A stretch of DNA of 64,000 bases from Chthoniobacteraceae bacterium (GTDB taxonomy: Bacteria; Verrucomicrobiota; Verrucomicrobiia; Chthoniobacterales; Chthoniobacteraceae), in assembly GCA_028293625.1 (NCBI GenBank), contig JAQGOL010000028.1, positions 1-64,000 of the forward strand, in the 5' to 3' direction. How positions within the stretch are numbered: the first letter of the stretch is position 1; the number at the start of each line of letters is the position of its first letter. The notes beneath the pieces are model-generated. The model ran no database searches. It was not told the DNA's origin and saw only the letters and a list, made by a program, of their open reading frames with translations. The position numbers and the translations under genes are program-made. Below, one piece after another: positions 36,462 through 45,471 of the stretch.

Positions 36462-38027
36462 TCAGCCGCCGGTTTTCACTTCCACGATGTCGTGGGGAGC
36501 GCTCTCGCGTTGCCCGGCAGGGGTGACCCGAACGTAACGCGCTTTTCTCCTGAGTTCCTCCAAAGTGGAGGCGCCATGGTAGCCCATGCCGCTTTGCAAA
36601 CCGCCAGCGAGCTGAGTGAGCACGGTGTCGAGCGGCGGATTGACTTCCTTGAGCGCTTCGACTCCTTCGGCCGCAACCTTGCGCACGTTATCCTTCGTGT
36701 TGTGGCCGTAACGGGCGGCGCTTCCGGCCTGCATGGCTGATAAACTGCCCATGCCGCGGTATTGTTTATAAAGCTTCCCGTTGATCTCGATAATCTGACC
36801 GGGCGATTCCGGGCAGCCGGCCAGCAATCCGCCGCAAATGACTCCGTGGGCCAGGGTGAGCGCTTTGACAATGTCGCCTGATTTGGTGATTCCGCCGTCG
36901 GCGACGATCTTGACGCCCGCCTTTTCCGCGGCCTTTGAAGCGACATAGAGGGCGGTCAGCTGTGGAATACCTACGCCGGCCACCACACGGGTGGTGCAGA
37001 TGGAGCCGGGACCCTGGCCGATTTTAATGATGTTGGCACCGTTCTCGGCCAGGTAAGTGACGCCCTCGGCGCTTGTGACGTTTCCGGCGATGATCGGGAG
37101 ATCGGGAAATGCCTCCCGAATCAAACGGACCGTGTCGCCAACCCCTTTGCTGAAGCCGTGCGCCGTGGAAACGGCCACTACGTCGACTCCGCGCTCCACG
37201 AGCGCGCCGGCGTGTGCCAGAATCCGGTCCCGATCAAGTTCCCCGGTCGAACTGCGTGTGGCTGTGACCGCCGCTCCGCAAAGCAGCCGGAAACTGGAGT
37301 CCCGTGCCGGCTTTAATGGAGAAAGCCGCTCATGCAGGATTCGTTCAATGTCGCTGGCGGTAAAAAGGCCGCGTAAATGATCATCATCATCGACGACAAG
37401 CAGCTTGTGGATGCCGATGTGATCGGTGAAAAAACGGTCGGCCCTGGCGATCGGGTTGGTGGCGATTTCCCGCTCGTTGACGGTGTGAACTTGTGCGCGG
37501 GGTGTCATTGCCTGGTGCACACTGATGGCAGCGTAACGCGGCCGCACCACGTGGCCGGGAAGCAACCCGAGAAGCCGGCCTTTTTCATCCACCACAGGAA
37601 AAGTCCGGAAGCCGAACCCTTTTTCCTCAATAAAAGCGATCACATCGCCAATAACCTGGCTGGGCGAGACCTGAATCGGGTCCGGGATGAGTCCATGAAC
37701 GTTGTTTTTGACCCGGCTTACTTCACTCAATTGCTGCCGCTCAGACATGTTGCAATGAATGAGTCCAAGTCCGCCCGCCAACGCCATCGCAATGGCCATC
37801 GGCGATTCGGTCACGGTGTCCATGTCGGCGGAAATGATCGGCAAACGCAGCGGTAGCCGTTCATGAAGGATGCTCTCCAACACGGCGTCCCGCGGCAGGA
37901 TGTCCGAGTAAAGAGTCGCCAGGGTGACGTCGTCGTAGGTGAGTGCGATGCCGCTGTGATCGCGAAAAAATGCGTCCGCGGGCTTGTAGAAAGCGCTGTC
38001 GATTGAGTCCGAGAATTCTGCTGCCAT
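36462..38027 (-). CDS. guaB: Inosine-5'-monophosphate dehydrogenase
   Basis: A 521-residue IMPDH for the first committed step of GMP synthesis. The catalytic barrel starts [20 protein letters not shown] and has [20 protein letters not shown] with the nucleophile Cys, VIADGGI-like [18 protein letters not shown], and [20 protein letters not shown]. Two CBS domains are inserted (about residues 105-225, including [20 protein letters not shown]). The flap segment [20 protein letters not shown] is present. Length is slightly above the usual 490 because of the N-terminus. Confidence 0.96.
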   Translation of the reverse strand: MAAEFSDSIDSAFYKPADAFFRDHSGIALTYDDVTLATLYSDILPRDAVLESILHERLPLRLPIISADMDTVTESPMAIAMALAGGLGLIHCNMSERQQLSEVSRVKNNVHGLIPDPIQVSPSQVIGDVIAFIEEKGFGFRTFPVVDEKGRLLGLLPGHVVRPRYAAISVHQAMTPRAQVHTVNEREIATNPIARADRFFTDHIGIHKLLVVDDDDHLRGLFTASDIERILHERLSPLKPARDSSFRLLCGAAVTATRSSTGELDRDRILAHAGALVERGVDVVAVSTAHGFSKGVGDTVRLIREAFPDLPIIAGNVTSAEGVTYLAENGANIIKIGQGPGSICTTRVVAGVGIPQLTALYVASKAAEKAGVKIVADGGITKSGDIVKALTLAHGVICGGLLAGCPESPGQIIEINGKLYKQYRGMGSLSAMQAGSAARYGHNTKDNVRKVAAEGVEALKEVNPPLDTVLTQLAGGLQSGMGYHGASTLEELRRKARYVRVTPAGQRESAPHDIVEVKTGG

Positions 38028-38108
38028 GAGATGACATACAGGCGAGGAGCCGGGCGAGTGAAGCGAGAAACGCCGGTTGGTGCGCTGAAATGCGAAAAAG
38101 CGGCCCGT

Positions 38109-38348
38109 TTAGAGTTGCGAGGCGCGCCTGCGTTCATTGAGAGCGGCGCAACGCGGGCAGACCGCCAGCGGGGTTTGCGCCGCATCTTCAAACTCAAAGG
38201 CGCACATCGAGCATCGAATAAGGTGGCGAAATGCCTGCCGCTTTCGGCTGCGCCTGCTCCAGGTGGAAACCAGCCACGCGCTAAAAATCAACCCGAGCAT
38301 GAGCGCAAGGTAGATAAAAATAAGGGCGTTGAGACTAACCGGGATCAT
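38109..38348 (-). CDS. Small membrane protein with C-terminal zinc ribbon
   Basis: A 79-residue protein: one N-terminal membrane helix (LNALIFIYLALMLGLIFSAW), a basic stretch, then IRCSMCAFEFEDAAQTPLAV and CPRCAALNERR, a four-Cys zinc ribbon (CxxC...CxxC). Its ATG overlaps the stop of the tonB-like gene by ATGA (38345-38348), so it is a real gene and the last of the exbB-exbD-tonB-like operon. Function unknown; in context it may attach to the energy-transducing complex. Confidence 0.75.
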   Translation of the reverse strand: MIPVSLNALIFIYLALMLGLIFSAWLVSTWSRRSRKRQAFRHLIRCSMCAFEFEDAAQTPLAVCPRCAALNERRRASQL

Positions 38349-39121
38349 CGGGAAGAGGCGCTTTGCGTGCCCGCTTGTTTTGCTGAATCCGCCGTTTCGT
38401 AGACGTCACTGCCCCAGTCGAAAGTCGCAAATCCCCAGGTCAGCGGTGGCTCGGCTGGAACAAATGAGAGGTTTTTGAGATGCACTTCAGCCTCGGCGTC
38501 CAGTTTTTTGCTGCCTGAAGAGTTTTGCACAAAACTAAAGCGCACTTCGCCTCGATCAGTGACGCCGATAAGAAAGCGGATTCGATCAAGCGGTTCGCTT
38601 GATTTTGAAAATGAAAGGATAGGCGGTTTGGCCAGCTCGCGGGAACTCAGGCCGCCGGAAAACGAAAGCGAGGTTGGTTGCGATTTGGAGGGGAGGGGGG
38701 CACGGACCGCGTTTTTTTCCGAACTGCGGATAATGGAAAGCGGATCTTTCGCATAAGGCATCTGATCGCCAGCAATGCTTTCGGCCACCGTGCGCGGAGT
38801 GGTCCTGATCACCTGATAGGAGGGGCGATACTCGGCTTTAAGCAGGTTGGGCGGTTCAACCTGGGGCGCCATGGCGATCAGCGCCGGGTTCTCCGCTTCA
38901 ATCCATTGGAGCAACGCCTGGTTTTCCGGAGTTGAATCGTCGAGGATCGTGATCGGCGGCGGGGGGGCGGGGAGTGTTGCCCGCTCCGGGTAAACGACAT
39001 TGAAAAGAAAAAAAGTGGCCGTGTGTGCCACAAGCGAGACGAGGATAAACCCCGGCATCCATGGAAAAATGGCGCGCGATTTTTTCCTTTCAAAAAGAGC
39101 GGCTTCCTCAGCCCGCTTCAT
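38345..39121 (-). CDS. TonB-like energy transducer protein
   Basis: A 258-residue protein with an N-terminal membrane anchor (FPWMPGFILVSLVAHTATFF, residues 19-38), a short proline run (TLPAPPPP) and a C-terminal beta/alpha domain (LDRIRFLIGVTDRGEVRFSF then SGSKKLDAEAEVHLKNLSF) that fits a diverged TonB/TolA C-terminal fold. The long Pro-Glu/Pro-Lys spacer of classical TonB is absent. It overlaps exbD by ATGA (39118-39121), which supports a role in using proton motive force at the outer membrane. Confidence 0.68.
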   Translation of the reverse strand: MKRAEEAALFERKKSRAIFPWMPGFILVSLVAHTATFFLFNVVYPERATLPAPPPPITILDDSTPENQALLQWIEAENPALIAMAPQVEPPNLLKAEYRPSYQVIRTTPRTVAESIAGDQMPYAKDPLSIIRSSEKNAVRAPLPSKSQPTSLSFSGGLSSRELAKPPILSFSKSSEPLDRIRFLIGVTDRGEVRFSFVQNSSGSKKLDAEAEVHLKNLSFVPAEPPLTWGFATFDWGSDVYETADSAKQAGTQSASSR

Positions 39122-39522
39122 TGCGATTTGGGGCTGGTGGCAAGGACGATTGAAAAACCGTGTTGAAGGCCTTGGTTCATGACCTGCACGATAAAATCGT
39201 ACGAAGTGCCGCGATCCGCCCGGATAACCAAGGCGCGCTCTTTAATATGAGGGTCGCGCAACCGTTCGCCCAATTCGGCCAGGGTGACTTTCTGGTTGCG
39301 ATGATAGATGGCCGGGCTCGGAGTCGAAAGGATGCTGACCAGCTGTGCGTTGTGCTGAGGGCCCAGGGTGAATGAAGAGCTGGGAAGCGTCACCGCGAGC
39401 CCCGGTTGAAGCACAAAGCGGGAGCTCATCGCGAAGAAGATCACCACCAGGAAGAGCACGTTCACCAGCGGGATCACGCTCATAAGCGCCGGACTGAACT
39501 TGAGATTGCGCGTGAGCTTCAC
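39118..39522 (-). CDS. exbD: ExbD/TolR biopolymer transport protein
   Basis: A 134-residue ExbD/TolR-type protein. One membrane helix (LMSVIPLVNVLFLVVIFFAM) follows a short cytoplasmic N-terminus; the usual membrane Asp appears replaced (PLVNVLFLVVIFF has Asn), so proton coupling could differ. The periplasmic domain has VTLAELGERLRDPHIKERAL and VIRADRGTSYDFIVQVMNQG, the ExbD fold core. It follows exbB by 27 bases. Confidence 0.85.
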   Translation of the reverse strand: MKLTRNLKFSPALMSVIPLVNVLFLVVIFFAMSSRFVLQPGLAVTLPSSSFTLGPQHNAQLVSILSTPSPAIYHRNQKVTLAELGERLRDPHIKERALVIRADRGTSYDFIVQVMNQGLQHGFSIVLATSPKSQ

Positions 39523-39549
39523 TTCGGCAGAGCTTCAGGACAAACAGGC

Positions 39550-40221
39550 TTATTCCACCCGATGACGCGCCAACGCGGTTGGGGCGGGCGGAAATCCGAT
39601 GATGCCGGAGCTTTTGCGCTGATCGCAGAGCAGATTGACAATCTCAATCCCGGCGCGCTCCAGGTCATGCATCAGCGAATTTACGCGCGAAGAGAGATAT
39701 CCGTAGCCAACCGCGCATGGGATCGCCACCACCAGGCCCGCGGCCGTGGTTAAAAGGCTTTGGTAAATCCCGCTGGCAATGTCGGTTGAACTCGCAAACC
39801 CGCTCTGGCTCGAAATATTGACAAACGCTTCAATGAGCCCGGTGACGGTCCCCAGCAATCCAATAAGGGGCGCGACAAATGAGATGGTGACAATAATGCC
39901 CAGGCGTCGTTCCAGCCGGGGGACTTCCAACTGGCCCGCTTCCTGGACCACTTCCTTTAATTCCTGGCGTGGCGCGTCGTGCCGTAGAATGGCGGCGTGA
40001 ATGACACGCGCGGCCGGTCCCGGCGTGCCGGCGCATTCGTGGAGCGCCTCTGCGAAGCTGCGGCGTTGCACCAGATTGGAGAGTCCGCGCATAAACTCGC
40101 CCACGCGAATCGTCGCTCGATGAAAATACGTGACCCGTTCCAAAAACACCGCCCCCGCGAGCACGCTACAGAACAAGAGAAGCCACATCAGCGGCCCGCC
40201 TTTTTGCATGTAGTCGATCAT
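39550..40221 (-). CDS. exbB: ExbB/TolQ/MotA-family proton channel protein
   Basis: The ATG at 40221 gives 223 residues beginning MIDYMQKGGPLMWLLLFCSV; the longer frame from 40332 adds an unlikely N-terminus. It has three membrane helices with the family block LERRLGIIVTISFVAPLIGL, LGTVTGLIEAFVN and ASGIYQSLLTTAAGLVVAIP. It makes the stator channel together with ExbD and drives the TonB-like protein. First gene of a four-gene operon (exbB, exbD, tonB-like, zinc ribbon). Confidence 0.9.
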   Translation of the reverse strand: MIDYMQKGGPLMWLLLFCSVLAGAVFLERVTYFHRATIRVGEFMRGLSNLVQRRSFAEALHECAGTPGPAARVIHAAILRHDAPRQELKEVVQEAGQLEVPRLERRLGIIVTISFVAPLIGLLGTVTGLIEAFVNISSQSGFASSTDIASGIYQSLLTTAAGLVVAIPCAVGYGYLSSRVNSLMHDLERAGIEIVNLLCDQRKSSGIIGFPPAPTALARHRVE

Positions 40222-40378
40222 TAGTAGCGGGTTATAGGGCAGCAAGGCGGGCGTGGCAAGAATGGGGATGCGGCGCTCCGGACGCGGAAAAAAACGCGAT
40301 AACGACCGCGAAACTCCGAAACGCCCTTTCACAACGCCGCTCTGAGGTGTAAGAGAAAAGGAAAGAGGAGACGCGGTG

Positions 40379-41263
40379 ATGGGTGAGATAAGGTTCTCAT
40401 GTGAACGGTGTGGTCAGCAGATTGTAGCGGACGCTTCGGCGGCGGGACTCAATGCCGAATGTCCGAGTTGCCATCTGGCCTTGATTATCCCAGAGCCGGA
40501 TTTTGACGAAGAAAGCGAGGGCGCGGTGGTTTCCCAGAGCGAGCATGCTGACACGCAACTGGCCCTGGCGTATGTCTGTGAACAATTGGAGGCGGCCAAG
40601 GAGCAATGCGCACATTTGAGCGCGAACACGGCGCGAATTCAGGCCGAACTCCACTCGCTTCTGGCCGAGCAACGCGTGCATCTGACGTTGCTATGGGATT
40701 ACAGGCGCCGCCTCAGGATTGCCGAAGATCAGATTGTGGGCGATGCCACGGCGTCCGCGAACGGCATTGGCAGCGTGGCGGGCAAAGATGGCGTCGCTTT
40801 GTTGGAGGCGCCAACTTCCAAATCTCCCCAAACCACCGCACATCTCGGGAGCGAAAAGACTGCCAACATGGAAAATCGTTCAGAGCACCTCGAAGCGGAA
40901 CTCATTGAAGCCCGGTCCCGGCTTGAAGAAGCGGATAAAGCGAGCCGCATGCTGGCTGGCTCGTGCGACGAACTCAGACGTGAAAATGCTGCTTTGATTC
41001 GAGCGCTTCAATCGGCAAACGGCGCCGGTGAACAGATGCTCGAAAACCCGAATCAAGCCCATGTGGAACGGATTCACGAGGACAATGGATTGTTGCGCGG
41101 CATTGTTTCAAGGCAGAATGTTTTGCTTGAGCAATGGTATGCGGAATTGACCGGCCTCAAGCGGGCGCGCCTGATGTTGCGGATCCTTTATGCGCTTTTC
41201 GCCCTTTGCCTGATTATTTTAGCGATCATTGCCATTGATAACTGGCCGCTTTTGAAGATCTGA
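40379..41263 (+). CDS. Zinc-ribbon, coiled-coil, single-pass membrane protein
   Basis: The ATG at 40379 is preceded at 8-13 bases by GGAG in GAAAGAGGAGACGC, a good ribosome-binding site and unusual for this window. The 294-residue product starts with a four-Cys zinc ribbon (FSCERCGQQIVADA...AECPSCHLAL), then a long charged helical, probably coiled-coil, region (residues 60-250) and ends with a membrane helix (ILYALFALCLIILAIIAIDN) near the C-terminus. Such tail-anchored zinc-ribbon coiled-coil proteins occur in Verrucomicrobiota and Planctomycetes but I know of no function. Confidence 0.7.
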   Translation: MGEIRFSCERCGQQIVADASAAGLNAECPSCHLALIIPEPDFDEESEGAVVSQSEHADTQLALAYVCEQLEAAKEQCAHLSANTARIQAELHSLLAEQRVHLTLLWDYRRRLRIAEDQIVGDATASANGIGSVAGKDGVALLEAPTSKSPQTTAHLGSEKTANMENRSEHLEAELIEARSRLEEADKASRMLAGSCDELRRENAALIRALQSANGAGEQMLENPNQAHVERIHEDNGLLRGIVSRQNVLLEQWYAELTGLKRARLMLRILYALFALCLIILAIIAIDNWPLLKI

Positions 41264-41330
41264 AGCAGCCTGCGATGTAGTGGGGCCGCTCTTGCGTCGC
41301 GCCTGCGGGCTCCTTAGGCTTTGGGCGATA

Positions 41331-41834
41331 ATGCGCATCCTAGCCATTGATCCATCCCTGCGCTGCACTGGCTTTGCCATTCTTGAGAAAACCGGAGGTG
41401 CCTTGCGTGCCATTACCTATGGCACAATTAAAAATCACGCGAAGCTTTTGCCCTCGGGCTGTCTGGTGGCGATTCATGAGCGGGTCGTTGAATTGATTGC
41501 CGATCATCTGCCGGAATGCGCTGTGGTTGAATCGGTGATTTACGTGCAGAGTTTTCGCACCGCCATCACGCTTGGCAGTGCACGCGGCGCCGCACTTCTG
41601 GCTGCCGCCGCCCGCGGCTTGCCGATCTACGAATACGCGCCGCGCCGGGTCAAACAATCGGTGGTGGGCCGCGGCGGCGCCGACAAAAGCCAGGTTGCCT
41701 TCATGGTTCGCGCGTTACTGGGACTGACTGAGACGCCCGGAGCGGATGCCGCCGATGCCCTGGCAATCGGGCTCACCCATTTTCAAAATGCCGCTACCGC
41801 CAGCCTCGGCGCCACCACTCTTCAGCAGATATGA
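41331..41834 (+). CDS. ruvC: Holliday junction resolvase RuvC
   Basis: The ATG at 41331 gives 167 residues and places the first catalytic Asp at MRILAIDPSLRCTGFA. The second acidic residue is in CAVVESVIYVQSFRTAITLG and the last pair in TPGADAADALAIGLTHFQ, the RuvC active-site triad. KQSVVGRGGADKSQV is the DNA-binding loop. It nicks four-way junctions with RuvAB. It overlaps lipB by ATGA (41831-41834). ruvA and ruvB are not in the window. Confidence 0.93.
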   Translation: MRILAIDPSLRCTGFAILEKTGGALRAITYGTIKNHAKLLPSGCLVAIHERVVELIADHLPECAVVESVIYVQSFRTAITLGSARGAALLAAAARGLPIYEYAPRRVKQSVVGRGGADKSQVAFMVRALLGLTETPGADAADALAIGLTHFQNAATASLGATTLQQI

Positions 41835-42493
41835 ATGACGATTTGCGCGCCAGCAATGCCACGACTCCCGGCAAACCGATTCAGATCCGATGGTTTGGAC
41901 GGGTCGGCTACGAGCAGGCGCTTCAATTACAGGAAGAACTTGTGGCAGGCCGCATCGACGGGTCATCGGATCAGGACGCGTTGCTCCTGCTGGAGCACGA
42001 TCCGGTTTACACCATTGGCCGGACACCGGACCAATCAAGCCTGCGCAAGCCTGAAGAGTTGCCGTATCCCCTGGTGCAGATCAGCCGCGGAGGACAAGCC
42101 ACTTACCACGGGCCCGGGCAATTGGTTGGTTATCCGATCCTCGATTTGCGACCACGCGGCCAGGATCTGCATCGGTATATGCGAGCGCTGGAGGAGACAC
42201 TCATTGAGACGCTGCATTCATTTGAGATTGCCGGGATCCGGCGTGAAGGACTGACCGGCGTCTGGGTTGGCGCGCGAAAGATTGCGTCGATCGGGGTTGG
42301 CGTGCGGCGCTGGATCAGCCTGCATGGGTTTGCATTGAACGTATGCGGCGACCTGGCACCGTTTACCCATATTACTCCGTGCGGTATCGCAGGCGTGGAG
42401 ATGACCAACATGGAGATTGAAAGCGGCCGGGATATCGGCGTGGAGGAAGTCGCGCACCGAGCCGGGGAGTTTTTCCGGGCGCGGTTTGAGTGA
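41831..42493 (+). CDS. lipB: Octanoyl-[acyl carrier protein]-protein N-octanoyltransferase
   Basis: A 220-residue LipB that moves octanoate from ACP to lipoyl domains. Motifs: LLLLEHDPVYTIGRTPDQ, QISRGGQATYHGPGQLVGYP (substrate loop), GVWVGARKIASIGVGVRRW (catalytic Lys in ARKIAS) and HITPCGIAGVEMTNM (nucleophile Cys). It is co-translated with ruvC. lipA is not adjacent. Confidence 0.95.
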   Translation: MNDDLRASNATTPGKPIQIRWFGRVGYEQALQLQEELVAGRIDGSSDQDALLLLEHDPVYTIGRTPDQSSLRKPEELPYPLVQISRGGQATYHGPGQLVGYPILDLRPRGQDLHRYMRALEETLIETLHSFEIAGIRREGLTGVWVGARKIASIGVGVRRWISLHGFALNVCGDLAPFTHITPCGIAGVEMTNMEIESGRDIGVEEVAHRAGEFFRARFE

Positions 42494-42498
42494 ACCTC

Positions 42499-43062
42499 TT
42501 AGAGGGAAAGAAAGTTTTTCAGCAGTTTTTTGCCTTCAATCGTCAGAATCGATTCGGGATGAAACTGCACGCCGTGAATGGGAAGGGTTTTGTGGCGTAA
42601 TCCCATGATCTCTTTTTCGATCGTCTCGGCCGTAATCTCGAGGCAATCGGGCAGCGTCTCCCGTTTAACCAGGAGCGAATGGTAACGGGTCGCTTCAAAT
42701 GGATTGGGTAATCCGGCAAACACGCCTTGGCCATCGTGCAGAATTGGCGAGGTTTTTCCATGCATCAGACGGCCCGCGCGAACGACATCGCCGCCGAAAA
42801 CCTGCCCGATGCATTGGTGCCCGAGACAGACCCCCAGAATCGGAGTGGCCGCGCCAAATGTGCGGATCACATCGTTGCTGATTCCTGCTTCGTTGGGCGT
42901 GCATGGACCGGGTGAAATGACGATCCGTTCAGGCCCAAGTGCTTGGATCTCCTCAATGCTGATCTCGTCATTGCGCTTGATGAGCATATCCGCGCCGAGC
43001 TCTCCAAAATACTGGACGAGATTGTAGGTGAACGAATCGTAGTTATCTAAAACAAGAAGCAT
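42499..43062 (-). CDS. trpG: Anthranilate synthase glutamine amidotransferase component
   Basis: A 187-residue class I amidotransferase: [20 protein letters not shown] at the start, oxyanion and Cys loop [20 protein letters not shown], and the His-Glu pair in [16 protein letters not shown]. It supplies ammonia to TrpE and may also serve PabB for folate synthesis. It sits 21 bases after trpE; the gene converges on lipB with a 5-base gap. Confidence 0.93.
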   Translation of the reverse strand: MLLVLDNYDSFTYNLVQYFGELGADMLIKRNDEISIEEIQALGPERIVISPGPCTPNEAGISNDVIRTFGAATPILGVCLGHQCIGQVFGGDVVRAGRLMHGKTSPILHDGQGVFAGLPNPFEATRYHSLLVKRETLPDCLEITAETIEKEIMGLRHKTLPIHGVQFHPESILTIEGKKLLKNFLSL

Positions 43063-43083
43063 AAAAGGTCACCGGTTGGAGGT

Positions 43084-44601
43084 TTACGGAGTGCCGGTTG
43101 AAATGCCGGCTTTGGCTCGCGCGATCGCGGCCATCATTCCCATCGCCTTATTAACACACTCCTGATGCTCGGATTCGGGCGAGGAATCAGCCACCACGCC
43201 GGCGCCGGCCTGCACAAATGCTTTGCCCTCTTTCAAAACGACCGTGCGCAGGGCGATGCAGGAATCGTGGTTCCCATCAAAACCGAAGTAACCGACCGCG
43301 CCGGCGTAAACGCCCCGTTTGCTTTTTTCCAGGCTGTTGATGACCTGCATGGCGCGCACCTTGGGCGAACCGCTCACAGTACCGGCAGGGAACGTCGCCC
43401 GCATGACGTCATAGGCGGTTTTGTCGCTTCGCAACTCGCCGATCACGTTGGAGACAATATGCATCACGTGACTGTATTTCTCGATCGTGAAGGCTTCCGT
43501 GACTTGAACGGTGCCAAAGTTGGAAACCCGCCCGACATCGTTCCTCGCCAGATCAATCAGCATCAGGTGCTCGGCGCGCTCCTTGGGATCGCTTAACAAG
43601 GCGGCTGCATTGGCGTCGTCTTCGGTTTCATTTGCACCGCGCCGTTTGGTGCCCGCAATGGGCCGAATTTCCACATGCCCATTCATGGCACGGACCTGCA
43701 GCTCGGGCGAACTGCCGATCAACGCAAACCGGCCCCCGAACTTGATGCAGAACATGTAAGGCGACGGATTCACAAAACGAAGCGCCCGGTAGAGCGAAAT
43801 CGGGTCGCCGCTGTAATCGGTTTCAAACCGTTGCGAGGGGACAAACTGGAACACATCGCCGGCACGGATATATTCGAGTCCATCGCGAACCATCGCCACG
43901 TATTCCTCGGGAAGCGTGTTGCAGGTGGGCGTGATCGGGTCTGCCTTGAGATCCACAAAAAGGGGCGGCATCTGCGAGGGAACGTCCAGCCGCATGGCGA
44001 TCCGTTTAATCGCGGCGCACGCGGTCTCATACGCCTCATCAACCTTGCCTTCTTCGATAAAGGCGTTGCTGACAATGCGAAGGCGGCGGCTGCGATGATC
44101 AAAAATCAGGAGCGTTTCCGTGATGAGAAAAAACATCTCAGGCAACCCGAGTTGATCCGTGGGAGGCGGCGGAATGGTCGGCTCAAAAAAGCGGACCATG
44201 TCGTAGCTCAAATAACCAACGGCGCCTCCTGAAAAACGCGACTCGCCGGCTGCCGGGGAGGCGACAAAACGATACCTTCCCATGAGTGCCTCAAGCTCGT
44301 GCAATGGGTCGCGCTCGGTTTCAAACTCCCGGACCTGCCCATTTTCAGAAATCCGGATTTTTCTTCCACGACTCTCAAAAGTGATTCGCGGATTGCTTCC
44401 GACAAACGAATATCGGCCCGCCTGATCGCTTTTCTCAGCGGACTCGAGGAGAAAACAATAATCGCCATCATCGATTTTTTGGAACGCGGAGACGGGTGTT
44501 TCGGCATCGGCGATCAGTTCGGTGCAGATGGGAACGAGATTGCCCTGGGTGGCGAGTTCACGGAACTCGGCAAGGCTGGGTTTGATCGGAATGGAAGTCA
44601 T
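43084..44601 (-). CDS. trpE: Anthranilate synthase component I
   Basis: A 505-residue chorismate-utilising enzyme that makes anthranilate in tryptophan synthesis. The N-terminal feedback domain has LVPICTELIADAETPVSAFQ and FLLESAEKSDQAGRYSFVGS, including the LLES motif linked to tryptophan inhibition, which supports TrpE over PabB. The catalytic domain has AGDVFQFVPSQRFETDYSGD, RPIAGTKRRGANETEDDANA, MLIDLARNDVGRVSNFGTVQ and FPAGTVSGSPKVRAMQVIN. It lies between hisI and trpG. The leader carries a T run (44617-44634 region) but no clear attenuator. Confidence 0.93.
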   Translation of the reverse strand: MTSIPIKPSLAEFRELATQGNLVPICTELIADAETPVSAFQKIDDGDYCFLLESAEKSDQAGRYSFVGSNPRITFESRGRKIRISENGQVREFETERDPLHELEALMGRYRFVASPAAGESRFSGGAVGYLSYDMVRFFEPTIPPPPTDQLGLPEMFFLITETLLIFDHRSRRLRIVSNAFIEEGKVDEAYETACAAIKRIAMRLDVPSQMPPLFVDLKADPITPTCNTLPEEYVAMVRDGLEYIRAGDVFQFVPSQRFETDYSGDPISLYRALRFVNPSPYMFCIKFGGRFALIGSSPELQVRAMNGHVEIRPIAGTKRRGANETEDDANAAALLSDPKERAEHLMLIDLARNDVGRVSNFGTVQVTEAFTIEKYSHVMHIVSNVIGELRSDKTAYDVMRATFPAGTVSGSPKVRAMQVINSLEKSKRGVYAGAVGYFGFDGNHDSCIALRTVVLKEGKAFVQAGAGVVADSSPESEHQECVNKAMGMMAAIARAKAGISTGTP

Positions 44602-44672
44602 GGTGAGATTCGCGTGCGAAAAACCGAAAAAAAAAGCGGGTCGCGCATGGAGGCAACCGGGAGCGGAGAAAG

Positions 44673-45053
44673 TTAGGCGGAGTATGTCTCCTTGGGATCG
44701 AAGACTTTTTGTTCGTCGATAGGGAGCGGCGTGCCGTCAGGCGAGAAGGCCTGGAAAAAACAGCTCTGGTAGCCGGTATGGCAAGCGCCGCCGACTTGTT
44801 CCACTTCAAAAAGAAGGGTATCGGCATCGCAATCAATCGACCAGCGAAGCACCCGTTGGGTGTGGCCGCTGGTCTCCCCTTTAAGCCAATACTTCTGCCG
44901 TGAGCGGCTCCAGTAATGCATCAGGCCGCTTTTGAGCGTGCTCGCAATTGAGCTCTCATTCATCCAGGCCATCATCAGCACCCGGCGGGTGGATGCATCC
45001 TGGACGATGGCGGGGATCAAGCCATCGGCGTTGTATTTCAATTTTTGAATCAT
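44673..45053 (-). CDS. hisI: Phosphoribosyl-AMP cyclohydrolase
   Basis: The ATG at 45053 gives 126 residues, the size of a monofunctional His[57 protein letters not shown] and the zinc-Mg site block [13 protein letters not shown] are present. It opens the ring of phosphoribosyl-AMP in histidine synthesis. Other his genes are absent here; it lies 71 bases before trpE on the same strand, just after a terminator at 45067-45105. Confidence 0.94.
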   Translation of the reverse strand: MIQKLKYNADGLIPAIVQDASTRRVLMMAWMNESSIASTLKSGLMHYWSRSRQKYWLKGETSGHTQRVLRWSIDCDADTLLFEVEQVGGACHTGYQSCFFQAFSPDGTPLPIDEQKVFDPKETYSA

Positions 45054-45066
45054 AGGAATCGGGGAA

Positions 45067-45105
45067 AACAAAAAGCCCGATGTTCCAGCTTCGGAATCAT
45101 CGGGC
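45067..45105 (-). terminator. Rho-independent terminator on the minus strand, just upstream of hisI
   Basis: Read on the minus strand, GCCCGATGATTCC pairs with GGAACATCGGGC (one bulge, about 12 bp) and is followed by TTTTTGTTTTCC. It starts one base after a minus-strand stop codon at 45107-45109 and ends 13 bases before the hisI ATG. It must stop a transcript coming from 45.1-45.3 kb or act as an attenuator for hisI. Confidence 0.75.
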
Positions 45106-45106
45106 A

Positions 45107-45313
45107 TTAATTCGGCGCGCGAATGGCGGCGACCTGGCCGGCTCCCAGGAGCATGGCCAACAGCCCGTTTATATATGCCACCACCAATGCGCAAAGTTCA
45201 CCGGGCCGGTATATGCAACGCTCCGGCACGGCGCAAATGTTTTCTTGAGTCCGGTTTTGATCGTGAGCACGCCCGGTTTTATTCGAAAGCCGCCGAGGCG
45301 GGCTTTGAAACAC
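45107..45313 (-). CDS. Small hypothetical protein (68 residues) in front of a terminator
   Basis: A minus-strand frame whose TAA is separated by one base from a good terminator, the best hint that it is translated. The C-terminal part [20 protein letters not shown] is hydrophobic and could cross the membrane; the N-terminal part is basic. No family is recognised. The alternative is that the region is an untranslated hisI leader. The 418-base stretch 45054-45471 holds nothing else that I can support. Confidence 0.3.
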   Translation of the reverse strand: MFQSPPRRLSNKTGRAHDQNRTQENICAVPERCIYRPGELCALVVAYINGLLAMLLGAGQVAAIRAPN

Positions 45314-45471
45314 TCAGGGTAAAGGCGAGAGAATGCCTAGGGGAGGCGCCTTAGGGAGCTTGGCCCATGAAGAGCGGTTGCGGCCCGGATTCTCCAGCTC
45401 TATACGTGGGCACGCAAATCCGCAATCGGGCTAACGACGGCACGATTCCGGCTAAACGTAATTTCTTCTCT

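Noticed and set aside
44602-44672. T run before trpE as attenuator
   Set aside because: The nine T on the minus strand are not preceded by a stable GC stem and no Trp-rich leader peptide is seen.
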